Part shown: in pieces, positions 9,174 through 18,259 of the stretch | Layout of the letters: the number at the start of each line of letters is the position of its first letter | Numbering within the stretch: the stretch's first letter is position 1 | Origin: an uncultured Bacteroidota bacterium | Lineage (GTDB): Bacteria > Bacteroidota > Bacteroidia > Flavobacteriales > Flavobacteriaceae | NCBI GenBank assembly: GCA_902593075.1 | Contig: CACJHA010000015.1 | Span: 1-33,869 of the forward strand | Reading direction: 5' to 3' | Length of the DNA stretch: 33,869 nucleotides | Notes under the pieces: generated by a model | Told to the model about the DNA's origin: nothing | The model's input: the letters and a program-made list of their open reading frames with translations, nothing else | Database searches by the model: none | Position numbers and translations under genes: made by a program

Positions 9174-10847
9174 TTAACGATCTAAAGGCTGGTAAGAATT
9201 AGTTATTATTTTAAGTTGATTTGAATTACCCGTCATTTCCCAACTTCCAAGAGAGACGGGAATATTGCCTATACTATTTATGGAATCAAAAAAATTTTTT
9301 ATTGTAAAATTGCTTTCATCACTTTTTGCATTTTCCATCATCATTTCTTCAATTAAATATTTACCCGTTATGTAACTTGTCCCGTACCCGGGTTGTCTTA
9401 GATAAAGGTGCTGCTCGAAAAGTAAAAGTTCTTTTTCGGTCTTCATCCATCCCCTGGGTGTATATTCAGAGTGTATCTTACCAGCTTCTTCCATACTCAT
9501 AATATTAGCATGTGCATATAAAGATCCTAATCCTCTTGCAGCCCGCTGGGCAATTAAAATATATACGATTTCTCTTGCTCTTGGATTTTCATCGTATAGA
9601 CCTGCGTGCATGAAAAATTCCTCTACAGCGGTTGCTAATCCCTCGTTTCTAGAATCAAAAATATTATAAAGAAGTGCTTTTTCCCTTATAGGATTTACAT
9701 GAGGTTCCACTTCCATTCTTTCAAGTTCAAACCAATGATAAAAATGAGAAAAAAGGGGTTTTGGATCTAAGTGCGCTGTAATCCAAAAAAAATTTCTTTT
9801 ATCAGCTGGAATATAATCTCCTAAATGTGGTTGTAGCGATCTTAAAAAGTATTCTTTTACCGTCACTATTTGATTTTGATCCAAAAAATTTATTAATTCC
9901 TTTGCGGCATTTTCAGCTAATTTTTTATAGCTAGATGGTGAGTCAGCAGGTTTAATTTGAGGTAATTTTCTGTTTCGATGTTCTTCTAATTTTAATGACG
10001 ACCAAGCTCTTGCTAATTCCCTTTTCAACAAAAACACCTCATCCTCCCAAGTCATAGGAACTAGGTGAACATTTTGCTGATACCATGTATAATTTTCTTT
10101 TCCAATTCCAGATGGGCCGTTCTTTTTAAAAGCCTCTTTTTTAAGCCATTTTACAAAATTATCTGTGGAGTCTTTTGCATTTTTAATTTGCATAACCAGT
10201 TTTTTGTCTTTGGCTACTCCCGGCTTTAAGTTTAAGTCCTCTAAAATTTGACTTTGTTTTTCAATATCTCTAATCCCAGCTATCCATAAATCCCTCGCAT
10301 TTCCTGTGAGGTTTATTTTGGCTTGTTTATTAAACTTAGGAATCAATTCTAAAGAAGAAAGAAGTTTAATTCTGTCTTTTTTATTTAATGGGAAATTGTA
10401 TTGCCATAGCTCAACAGTAAAATGAGGAGTAGGGCCTTCGTGTGCAGGAACATCACTCTTGTAAGTCCAAATTGATTTGTAAAATGCTGGATCTCTTTCC
10501 CAGGGTTTTAAGATTTTATAGTTAAATAAATATCCGTTCATTTCTGCCCACAATAAATACCAATCTACTTTATCTTTAACTGGCCATAAATCAATTGAAA
10601 ATGACTCAAGTTTATTTCTTATTTTTTTATATTGCTTAAAACGAACATCAAATGTGTTTTTGGAATAGTCAGGGACTCCCTCTTTTAGTGGTGGTATTTC
10701 AAAATTCCTCCACTCCTTAAATAGTTCAATAAGATTATGGTTTACTTTATCCTTTTTTTCTTGGGCATTCGCAAAGAATAAAAACAAGGAACAAAATAAA
10801 TAAAATACCGCTTCTGAAGTTTTTATTTTTAGATTTGAATTTATCAT
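9174..10847 (-). CDS. DUF885 family exported protein (putative peptidase-like)
   Basis: This is a 557-aa protein with a signal peptide cut after ANA (residue 28), so it is exported. The body resembles DUF885 proteins: GIGKENYTWYQQNVHLVPMTWEDE (about 247-270), then NEGLATAVEEFF (about 401-412), then a conserved C-terminal stretch (RGWMKTEKELLLFEQHLYLRQPGYGTSYITGK). DUF885 proteins are thought to be zinc peptidases, but here the position where many members have an HExxxGH-type motif reads SHFYHWFELE (His368, His371). This may define a separate subfamily with another metal site or none. It is divergent from the large BNR/VPS10 protein (55-bp gap) and ends 10 bp from the sulfatase. The family call is good; enzymatic activity is uncertain. 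Confidence 0.75.
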   Translation of the reverse strand: MINSNLKIKTSEAVFYLFCSLFLFFANAQEKKDKVNHNLIELFKEWRNFEIPPLKEGVPDYSKNTFDVRFKQYKKIRNKLESFSIDLWPVKDKVDWYLLWAEMNGYLFNYKILKPWERDPAFYKSIWTYKSDVPAHEGPTPHFTVELWQYNFPLNKKDRIKLLSSLELIPKFNKQAKINLTGNARDLWIAGIRDIEKQSQILEDLNLKPGVAKDKKLVMQIKNAKDSTDNFVKWLKKEAFKKNGPSGIGKENYTWYQQNVHLVPMTWEDEVFLLKRELARAWSSLKLEEHRNRKLPQIKPADSPSSYKKLAENAAKELINFLDQNQIVTVKEYFLRSLQPHLGDYIPADKRNFFWITAHLDPKPLFSHFYHWFELERMEVEPHVNPIREKALLYNIFDSRNEGLATAVEEFFMHAGLYDENPRAREIVYILIAQRAARGLGSLYAHANIMSMEEAGKIHSEYTPRGWMKTEKELLLFEQHLYLRQPGYGTSYITGKYLIEEMMMENAKSDESNFTIKNFFDSINSIGNIPVSLGSWEMTGNSNQLKIITNSYQPLDR

Positions 10848-10862
10848 TTCGTTTTGGTTAAA

Positions 10863-10882
10863 TGATAAAATCTAAATTATCA
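10863..10882. promoter_or_regulatory. Inverted repeat in divergent promoter region
   Basis: TGATAA and TTATCA form perfect 6-bp arms separated by 8 bp in the 55-bp gap between the DUF885 gene and the VPS10/BNR gene. It could be an operator for co-regulation of the divergent pair. It is AT-rich and short, so chance is a real alternative. Confidence 0.2.
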
Positions 10883-10902
10883 AATTTTAACTAAATTGTG
10901 AT

Positions 10903-13900
10903 ATGGTCTCTTTTAATTTATTTGTAAAACGTTGCTTTTTTATTTTATTAATTTTTTTTCCTTTCTCAATTAAAGCACAAAAACTTGACACTGATAAAAT
11001 AAAAAATCTAAATATCAGAAATATTGGACCGGCAAACATGAGTGGGCGAATTACAACCATTGACGCCGTAAATGAAAATGCAAAAATTATATATGTTGGA
11101 GCAGCTTCGGGAGGGGTTTGGAAATCTGAAAACGGGGGTTCAAGCTGGACTCCAATATTTGATGAACAACCTACACAGAATATTGGTTCTCTTGCCATTT
11201 CACAATCAAATTCAAGTGTGATTTGGGTTGGAACTGGTGAGGGAAATCCTCGAAATTCTATGAATTTAGGAATGGGGATATTTAAATCAGAAGATGCAGG
11301 GAAAAGTTGGGTTCAAATGGGGCTAGAAAAAACCAAGACAATACATAGAATTATAATCCATCCTACAAATGAGGACGTAATTTATGTTGGAGCTATGGGG
11401 GATCCGTTTACAAAAAATTCGCATCGCGGTTTATACAAAACATCCAATGGAGGTAAAAATTGGAAACAAATTCTTTATACTAACAGCTCATCAGGAGTTG
11501 CCGATTTAGTCATGGATCCTAAAAATCCAAAAAAGCTGTTTGCTGCTATGTATGATCATCAAAGGACACCATATTATTTTACTTCCGGTGGACCAGGCTC
11601 AGGTTTATACACAAGTGAAGACGCGGGTGCTACGTGGAGAAAAATTAGTCACGAAAATGGTCTACCTAAAGGAGATCTTGGTAGAATTGGAATAGCAATA
11701 GCTCCAAGTAATCCTAATAGGATTTATGCTAAAATAGAGGCAAAAAAAAATGCTATATATAGAAGTGATGATGGAGGGAAATACTGGATTAAAATAAATG
11801 ATAACCCAAAATTTACAAATAACAGACCTTTTTATTTTCAAGACTTGGAAGTTGATTCTAAGGATCAAGAAAGGGTCTATAATATTTATCAGCCTTTAAC
11901 TGTTAGCTATGATGGAGGAAAAACCTTCGATTCTATACCAATGATACCAGCTGATGAAACTAAAGGAATACATGCGGATTTTCACTCTATTTGGATTAAT
12001 CCTAAAGATCCAACAAATTTTATTATTGGTGGAGATGGTGGCCTTGGAATTACAAGAGATCACGGGAAAAGTTGGTATTTCCCTGAAACCATTCCTGTAG
12101 CTCAATTTTACCAAATTAATGTTGATTACGATACTCCATTTAATGTTTACGGAGGGATGCAAGACAATGGGAATTGGGCTGGTCCGGCTTACACTTGGAA
12201 GAGAGGAGGAATTCGAACTCTTTACTGGCAGTATCTAGTAGGGGGTGACGGCTTTTATATTTCCCCAGATAAAGATAACTCTCGTTTTGGTTACGGCACA
12301 TCACAGAATGGAGACTTGTATCGATACGACAAAATAACCGGATACTATCAAAGTATTTCTCCTAATGCAAAAGATGTAAAAACTCCTTTAAGATTTAACT
12401 GGAATGCAGGTTTTTCAAAAGATCCTTTTGACAATAAAGGAATTTATTACGGTTCACAATTTTTACATAAATCAAAAGATAAAGGGGCTAATTGGGAAAC
12501 AATATCTCCTGACTTAACTACAAATAAAAGCGAATACCAAAAAAGTGATTATGGAGGATTAACTCTTGACATATCTGGAGCAGAAAATTACACCAGTATT
12601 CTGTCTATTGCTCCATCTCATTTAGATGAAAATATAATTTGGGTTGGGACAGACGATGGTCAAGTACAACTTACTAAAAACGGGGGTAGAACTTGGGAAA
12701 ATTTAACATCAAAAATTAAAAGTCTTCCCAATGAGGCCTGGATCGCTAGAATTCATGCCTCTAGATACGAAAAAGGTACGGCTTGGGTGGTAGTAAATAA
12801 TTACAGAAAAGGAGACTATAATCCTTATTTGTTTAAAACGTCAGACTATGGTAAAAATTGGGAGTCTGTACTAGATGGAAAAAATATTAAAGGATATAGT
12901 TTATCTTTCATTCAAGATCCAATTGAAAAAAAACTTCTTTTTTTAGGCACTGAAAATGGTTTATGGATTAGCATTGACGAGGGCAATAACTGGATACAAT
13001 TCAAAAATGGATTCCCGTCAGTATCCACAATGGATCTTGTTATTCAGGAAAATGAATCTGCTCTTGTTATTGGTACTTTTGGAAGAGCCATTTGGGTATT
13101 AGATGATTTACTAAGCTTACGTGATATTATAAATAAGAACTCGAAAAGCAAAATTATTGCTCTATCTAAAAATCCAGCAATACAAGTGAAGGGAATTTTC
13201 ATAGCGCCTCCTGGAAATATTTGGACGGGATTTCATACTACATATGAGGGGGAAAACAGAGAGTTTCAAAAAATCAAAATTCCCTTTTATTTAAATGACA
13301 AAGTTTCTGAAATGGATTCTATTTATTCAATAATTAAAAATGACGAAAATCAACCTATTCAAAGATTAGTCAAAAATAATTTAGTTGAAGGTCTAAATTA
13401 TCTGGTTTGGAAATTAGATGAAAAAATGGTTACACTCCCAGGCTCTTGGATAAACCAGGAATCAAGAGGTATACCTGTTCTCCCTGGAATGTACACAGCT
13501 GAATTAAAATATAAAAATGAAACTATTCGAAGTGAGATCAAGGTAATTCAAGACCCAAGATTTGAATTAGATATAGATGTAGACGAAAGTTTATTTTACT
13601 ATCAGAAAAGAGCTGTAGAACAAGTAAAACGACTCTCAAATATCTTGAATGAACTAGACAGATTTATTAAAATTATTGAAGCAAGTTCATTTTCAGAAAA
13701 AAGAAAAAAACAGTTACTTATTGAAATCAGAAAAATTCAACTAAAAGCAAGAGAGCAGTTAGAAAATCGACAATTGGGGGCATGGAAAAGTAATAAAATT
13801 ACTGCTTACTCAGTGTTAAATAATACGATCAAGGTTTCTAGAGCTCGATTAAGAAAACCTTCAACTCAAGATGAGTCTTTACTTTCTATGGCCAAAGAAT

Positions 13901-13965
13901 TGATAGATGAAATTGAAGAGGATATTATAGATTTTAAAAGCAAAAAAATAAAGGAATTAAATTAA
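10903..13965 (+). CDS. Exported VPS10/BNR-repeat beta-propeller protein
   Basis: This is a 1020-aa exported protein with a signal peptide ending SIKA (residue 24). At least ten Asp-box/BNR-like motifs run through the first 750 residues (examples GGSSW, AGKSW, GGKNW, AGATW, HGKSW, KGANW, GGRTW, YGKNW), indicating one or two beta-propellers of the sortilin/VPS10 and xyloglucanase-like fold. Bacterial databases often label such proteins 'glycosyl hydrolase' on fold alone; I see no basis for an enzymatic claim. The last 150 residues are charged and helical (ELDRFIKIIEASSFSEKRKK), with an Ig-like segment before (LPGMYTAELKYKNE). It is divergent from the DUF885 gene and converges, with 4 bp between, on the aldo/keto reductase gene. 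A role in binding or turnover of extracytoplasmic proteins is an inference. Confidence 0.85.
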   Translation: MVSFNLFVKRCFFILLIFFPFSIKAQKLDTDKIKNLNIRNIGPANMSGRITTIDAVNENAKIIYVGAASGGVWKSENGGSSWTPIFDEQPTQNIGSLAISQSNSSVIWVGTGEGNPRNSMNLGMGIFKSEDAGKSWVQMGLEKTKTIHRIIIHPTNEDVIYVGAMGDPFTKNSHRGLYKTSNGGKNWKQILYTNSSSGVADLVMDPKNPKKLFAAMYDHQRTPYYFTSGGPGSGLYTSEDAGATWRKISHENGLPKGDLGRIGIAIAPSNPNRIYAKIEAKKNAIYRSDDGGKYWIKINDNPKFTNNRPFYFQDLEVDSKDQERVYNIYQPLTVSYDGGKTFDSIPMIPADETKGIHADFHSIWINPKDPTNFIIGGDGGLGITRDHGKSWYFPETIPVAQFYQINVDYDTPFNVYGGMQDNGNWAGPAYTWKRGGIRTLYWQYLVGGDGFYISPDKDNSRFGYGTSQNGDLYRYDKITGYYQSISPNAKDVKTPLRFNWNAGFSKDPFDNKGIYYGSQFLHKSKDKGANWETISPDLTTNKSEYQKSDYGGLTLDISGAENYTSILSIAPSHLDENIIWVGTDDGQVQLTKNGGRTWENLTSKIKSLPNEAWIARIHASRYEKGTAWVVVNNYRKGDYNPYLFKTSDYGKNWESVLDGKNIKGYSLSFIQDPIEKKLLFLGTENGLWISIDEGNNWIQFKNGFPSVSTMDLVIQENESALVIGTFGRAIWVLDDLLSLRDIINKNSKSKIIALSKNPAIQVKGIFIAPPGNIWTGFHTTYEGENREFQKIKIPFYLNDKVSEMDSIYSIIKNDENQPIQRLVKNNLVEGLNYLVWKLDEKMVTLPGSWINQESRGIPVLPGMYTAELKYKNETIRSEIKVIQDPRFELDIDVDESLFYYQKRAVEQVKRLSNILNELDRFIKIIEASSFSEKRKKQLLIEIRKIQLKAREQLENRQLGAWKSNKITAYSVLNNTIKVSRARLRKPSTQDESLLSMAKELIDEIEEDIIDFKSKKIKELN

Positions 13966-13969
13966 CAGT

Positions 13970-15421
13970 TTAATCCAAAACCGCCTCTGCCTCTATTTCG
14001 ACTTTATATCCATCACCTACAAGTTTAGATTCAACAAGAGTGTTAGCAGGGTTGATGTTTTTGAATCTTTCTCCGTGTACCTTCGCTACAGCTTCCCAGT
14101 CATTTATATTGTTAACAAAAACTCTTGTTCGGATAACATTTTCTAATTTTCCTCCCAAAGAAGTGATTGCAGATTCTAATTTGTCAATCACAAAATGTGT
14201 TTGTGCAATAACATCATTACCTCCTATTATCATATTTCGATGTGTAGCTGTTGTTCCCGAAACGAAAATAGATTTTCCTTTCTTTACTGCACGGCTATAA
14301 CCTGCTAGGGACTCCCACTCTGTACCACTAAATACATGGAATCTGTTTTTTGATGCTTTTATTTCTTTAAATACGCTTGGTATATTTTCCAAATGATGGC
14401 TTAAATCACCAGAAGCTGTTAAAAAAGGAGGTGTACGATACTCATCTCCACAATCTCCAGGAATTGGCTTCAAGATTTCAATTACTTCTTCAATTTTATT
14501 TGTATCATCCTTATCTAAAAAAATATCTAGTAAATTTTTGTGGTCCTCAATATGAGAACTTTCTCCAATTCTAGCTCCAATAATAACTGAAGAAACATTC
14601 TTATTATTTAATACAAATTTACTTGCAATATTAGCTATAGAGGTTTTATGTTTTAGGGATATTTCATTGAGAGTAGTCAGTAAATTTTGGAATGGTTTCC
14701 ATCCTCCTGATGCCTTAATAAATCTATAATATTTCATTTGGGACCAAGTCTTTAATTCTTCTTCTTTTGGATCATGAGAACCTAGCCATCGATTGGATAA
14801 AAATCCGCCAAGAACAGTTCCGTATGCTAACAAACGAACGCTATATTGATCGCAAACTGCTTTCATTTTACCTTTAGCTCTCTGGTCGACTATTGAATGT
14901 GAAATCTGATTACTAACAATCGGAATACCTGTAGCGCAGGCAATTCTTAAGTGTTTAGCGTCAAAGTTTGTAACACCAATATTTTTAATAAGTCCTTCTT
15001 CCTTTAAATCTTTCAAATATATAAGTGCATCTATCCAATATGGGTTAGTGTAGGTCCATGTATGAAACTGTAATAAATCAATACTTTTTTGATTCATTCT
15101 TTCAAGAGCATTCTTCACGGCTTTGTAAACCGTCTTTTTATCAATAGGCCCTGGTTTTGGAACCCACTTTGTAAGTAGTTTAATGGAATCACGGTTAGGG
15201 TGATTGTTTTTGCAGATTCCTGCAATAATTTCACTTGACCCATAATGATCAGCCATATCAAATATTGAAAATCCATTATTAACATAGAGATTTAAAGATT
15301 CAGCTTTTTTATTTAAATCTAAATTCTTATTGTTTCTTTCCATATCAGCAATTTGCCATAATCCAATAATAATTTTTGGGAGAGAAAGTTTAGGAGTTAT
15401 ATTAAAAGTTTTGCTTGTCAT
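13970..15421 (-). CDS. Aldo/keto reductase fused to a Rid (YjgF/YER057c/UK114) domain
   Basis: This is a 483-aa two-domain protein. Residues 1 to about 330 form an aldo/keto reductase, a cytoplasmic NAD(P)H-dependent oxidoreductase. The catalytic tetrad is visible as Asp55 and Tyr60 (FDMADHYGSSE), Lys85 (LLTKWVP) and His120 (LQFHTW), and a late SSVIIGAR segment matches the NADP-binding region. After a linker, about 365-483 form a Rid-family domain (GYSRAVKKGKSIFVSGTT ... KVEIEAEAVLD). The arginine that defines catalytic RidA imine deaminases, in the 'PARS' position, reads PANT, so this is a Rid-like subgroup rather than canonical RidA. The APC permease gene abuts with no spacer upstream (its stop is directly before this ATG), so they form one operon. 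The substrate is unknown. Confidence 0.9.
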   Translation of the reverse strand: MTSKTFNITPKLSLPKIIIGLWQIADMERNNKNLDLNKKAESLNLYVNNGFSIFDMADHYGSSEIIAGICKNNHPNRDSIKLLTKWVPKPGPIDKKTVYKAVKNALERMNQKSIDLLQFHTWTYTNPYWIDALIYLKDLKEEGLIKNIGVTNFDAKHLRIACATGIPIVSNQISHSIVDQRAKGKMKAVCDQYSVRLLAYGTVLGGFLSNRWLGSHDPKEEELKTWSQMKYYRFIKASGGWKPFQNLLTTLNEISLKHKTSIANIASKFVLNNKNVSSVIIGARIGESSHIEDHKNLLDIFLDKDDTNKIEEVIEILKPIPGDCGDEYRTPPFLTASGDLSHHLENIPSVFKEIKASKNRFHVFSGTEWESLAGYSRAVKKGKSIFVSGTTATHRNMIIGGNDVIAQTHFVIDKLESAITSLGGKLENVIRTRVFVNNINDWEAVAKVHGERFKNINPANTLVESKLVGDGYKVEIEAEAVLD

Positions 15422-16888
15422 TTATTCCGAAGGTAACTTTTTAAATCTTTTTTTATGCGTTAATTTATTCCATCGAAATATAAAAATAAAACTTGCTATT
15501 ACCATCACAATAATCCAAACATAAGTAGAGTGAAAATACCAAGCATCTAGTTCCTTGGTAATATCTTTATAAAGGTGAATAAATAATAGGAGTCCAAGAG
15601 AAACAATTCCCGCCCATGCAATTATAAGCTGCATCTTTCTGTTTTTAATAATGTTTATTTCTAAATACAATTCTGGATTGTGTTTCCTAATTGTAAGAAT
15701 TGTAATACACATAAGTATAAAATTAACTAGCATTGATGTTACCATTATATCTATCCCCAAAAAAAAATCACCTGCCAAATCAGATCCTATGACTCCGATG
15801 CTTGAAACAATTCCAGAAAAAATCAGAGCTACAACTGGAGTATTCTTTTTTGGATGAATAAAAGTTAAACTTTTTGACACAATCCCATCTTTAGCCCATG
15901 TAAAAATGAGACGAGACACTGAAAGTAACATAGCTGGTATATCGTTGATTAAAGCAATGGTGGCACCCAGAATAATTAGAGAATCTATTCCACTTGGAAT
16001 AACGTAACTCAACAACCCAGGAGCAGTTATATCTCTTAATTGAGCCTGCTCTGAAATATAACTCCAAGGAACAATTTTATAAACAGATGCTGTAAAAAGA
16101 AAATAAAATAGTCCAACCCCTAGGATAGATATTAATATGGCAAGGGGTAAATTTTTTTTAGGTCTTAGTGATTCACTTCCAGTTTGGGCAATTGCATCAA
16201 AGCCAATAAAACTAGAAAACAAAATTGCTACAGCTGAAAAAAATGAATACCATTCAAATTCGGATTTAACCTTCATGTTGTGAATTTCTCCAGTTTTTTC
16301 TTTTAAAGCATAAACGAAATCAGACACATCATAAAAAAAAGGTGATAAAATAACAATACTTCCTAATAGAAAAATAATAATAACCATCGGAATCAATAAA
16401 TTTTCGTAGGCTTTGATACCTCTAATATTTAAATAAACAAAGAACCAGATAAAACTTAGTGCCAAAAAAACACGAATCAATGATATGTCTAATAAGTTAG
16501 ATAAATGAAAAAGCTCATAACTAAATGCAATGTCTCTTAAGAAAGGAATTGAAATATAAGATATCACACCGATAACAATCGATAGTCCAAACCATTGGGA
16601 AAAGCTAGCTATAAACCCCAAATAAGGATTCAAGCCTCTACTTGCATACAAATAGCTTCCGCCCGCTCTTGGCATTGCAGACGAAAGAATAGCGTATGCT
16701 AATCCTGCCAAAAGAGCTGGAATTATAGCTGATATGAAAGCCCAAAGCACGTAAGGGCCTATTGAAGGAACACTTCTGTAAATCATAAAAGGAACAACAT
16801 TTATTGAAGCCCCTACCATAGAGGACACTCCTGTAGCAACTACAGTGATTAATCCCATTTGACGAATTAATTTTGGTTTATTTGACAT
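15422..16888 (-). CDS. APC superfamily amino-acid/amine permease
   Basis: This is an inner-membrane transporter of about 488 aa with twelve or more hydrophobic segments. The N-terminal hallmark of APC permeases (GLITVVATGVSSMVGASINVVPFMIY) is followed by PRAGGSYLYASRGLNPYLGF and SSFIGFDAIAQTGSESLRPKKNLPLAI, the typical TM1, TM2-3 and TM6 regions. The ORF track starts at a GTG 30 bp upstream; I prefer the ATG giving MSNKPKLIRQMG, which fits the family start and has AAAG upstream. It is directly followed, with no spacer, by the aldo/keto reductase-Rid gene, which implies the pair imports and then converts an amino acid, polyamine or related compound. The exact substrate cannot be read. Confidence 0.9.
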   Translation of the reverse strand: MSNKPKLIRQMGLITVVATGVSSMVGASINVVPFMIYRSVPSIGPYVLWAFISAIIPALLAGLAYAILSSAMPRAGGSYLYASRGLNPYLGFIASFSQWFGLSIVIGVISYISIPFLRDIAFSYELFHLSNLLDISLIRVFLALSFIWFFVYLNIRGIKAYENLLIPMVIIIFLLGSIVILSPFFYDVSDFVYALKEKTGEIHNMKVKSEFEWYSFFSAVAILFSSFIGFDAIAQTGSESLRPKKNLPLAILISILGVGLFYFLFTASVYKIVPWSYISEQAQLRDITAPGLLSYVIPSGIDSLIILGATIALINDIPAMLLSVSRLIFTWAKDGIVSKSLTFIHPKKNTPVVALIFSGIVSSIGVIGSDLAGDFFLGIDIMVTSMLVNFILMCITILTIRKHNPELYLEINIIKNRKMQLIIAWAGIVSLGLLLFIHLYKDITKELDAWYFHSTYVWIIVMVIASFIFIFRWNKLTHKKRFKKLPSE

Positions 16889-16922
16889 TAACTTTGAGTT
16901 ATAATGTTTTTTAAACACGGTA

Positions 16923-17262
16923 TTATTCTAATACCAAGTAAAAATTATTTTTGTATTTGATTTGTCCTTTAAAATTGTAATCTTTTTTAGATTTTAGAAT
17001 ATAAAAAAAAAATTTTCTATTTAGTCTTATTGAAGTTAAAACGTATTTATCGAAGTCTTTAATTGTAAGTTTTAAATCGCTATACTTTGTTTTTATTTTC
17101 TTATTAGGTTTTGGTAATCCCGTCTGAACCTTCAAAAGTATCAATTTGGTCTAAATCTTCGTCTTCCATAAAGATTAGACCTTGGCAATAAGAGTTTTCA
17201 ATAGATAGAAATACTATAATTGCCCCCAAAAAAAACTTTTTTAAAAATATATTCATAGTCAT
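16923..17262 (-). pseudogene. Small secreted protein gene, apparently split by a +1 frameshift
   Basis: Two overlapping minus-strand frames seem to form one gene. The first (17262 to 17104, 52 codons, too short for the track) encodes a signal peptide (MTMNIFLKKFFLGAIIVFLS...SYCQ) and an acidic segment (GLIFMEDEDLDQIDTF), then stops soon after SDGITK. The second frame (track ORF 16923-17144, TTG start) continues with GLPKPNKKIKTKYSDLK and a basic/aromatic C-terminus to YLVLE. Removing one base near GACGGGATT would join them into a protein of about 110 aa with a clean signal peptide. I do not recognise the family. The indel could be real decay or a sequencing error. It lies just upstream of the permease gene on the same strand. 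Confidence 0.5.
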
Positions 17263-17315
17263 TTTTTCTTATTCTAAATTTAAAAATAATTTTGTTGTTT
17301 TAATAATTAATCAAA

Positions 17316-18224
17316 GTGTTCATAAATTTTAAGCTATTTTTTAAAACATGCCTTTTTACTGTTTTTTTGTCTGCCTGTAATTCTAATGAAAAAAATAGCG
17401 TAGTCCCAAATCTAGGAATTAGAAAAGGACTGCTTAATAGAAGTTTACTTTATCAAAACCAAATTAGGGAATATATTCTGTACATCCCTCAGTCTTACAG
17501 CGAAGACACTCCCCTGCCTTTAATGCTAAATTTTCATGGTTTTGGGGGAACAGCTCAAAGGCACTTGAGAAACGCCGATATGAGAAAACTTTCTGAATCT
17601 GAAGGTTTTATTTTAATATATCCTCAAGGAACTCTGCTCGGAAACTATCCTCATTGGAATCCTAGTTCAATAGAGGAGGGAAATAAAAGTAGTGCCGATG
17701 ATTTAGGGTTTATAGATAAACTTCTAACTACTTTGCCTGAAAAAATAAATATCGATACTTCCAGAATTTATGCCTGTGGCTATTCCAATGGAGGCTTCTT
17801 CTCCTATGGACTAGCATGTAATTTAACTACTCAAATTGCAGCAATAGGTTCCGTTGCGGGAACGATGATTATCGATACTTATGAAAATTGCCAAGCAACA
17901 GTGCCAAAGCCGATGATTAATATTCATGGAGTTAACGACCCAATTGTCCCATATGAAGGAGCCCCTGGTTTAGTGTCAATTAATAACGTTTTAAATTTCT
18001 GGTCTGAACTAAACTTTGCTGAAAATTTGGAGATTAACTTTTTTGAAGGAGTTGAAAATTATGTATACAGAGATTCTCTAGAAAACCCTATGGTCTCTCA
18101 TTTTAAGATAATTAATGGGGGGCATACTTGGGATTATAATTCATTTTTATCAAGCAATATGAGTACAAATGAACTGATATGGGAATTTGTTTCAAAATTT
18201 GATATTAATGGATATATTGATTAG
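17316..18224 (+). CDS. Lipoprotein esterase, PHB depolymerase/CE1 (LpqC-like) family
   Basis: This is a 302-aa alpha/beta-hydrolase with a lipobox LSAC (Cys21), so it is anchored in the cell envelope. Visible elements are the oxyanion region LMLNFHGFGG, the nucleophile elbow GYSNGG (Ser157), the acid in HGVNDPIVPY (Asp208) and the histidine in INGGHTW (His270). The family includes poly(3-hydroxybutyrate) depolymerases, feruloyl esterases and acetyl xylan esterases, so an ester-cleaving role on plant- or algal-type substrates or polyesters is possible but unproven. The start is GTG, needed to include the signal peptide; no in-frame ATG lies before it. The prolyl oligopeptidase gene follows 35 bp later on the same strand. 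Confidence 0.87.
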   Translation: MFINFKLFFKTCLFTVFLSACNSNEKNSVVPNLGIRKGLLNRSLLYQNQIREYILYIPQSYSEDTPLPLMLNFHGFGGTAQRHLRNADMRKLSESEGFILIYPQGTLLGNYPHWNPSSIEEGNKSSADDLGFIDKLLTTLPEKINIDTSRIYACGYSNGGFFSYGLACNLTTQIAAIGSVAGTMIIDTYENCQATVPKPMINIHGVNDPIVPYEGAPGLVSINNVLNFWSELNFAENLEINFFEGVENYVYRDSLENPMVSHFKIINGGHTWDYNSFLSSNMSTNELIWEFVSKFDINGYID

Positions 18225-18259
18225 TTTAAAGAAATTTAATTTGCTTTTAAAACTCAAAT

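Noticed and set aside
10887-12162. Minus-strand ORFs of 103, 68 and 88 aa
   Set aside because: All are antisense to the VPS10/BNR gene, whose frame is continuous with repeated BNR motifs.
14040-15857. Plus-strand ORFs at 14040, 14377, 15330 and 15651
   Set aside because: They are shadows of the aldo/keto reductase-Rid and permease genes.
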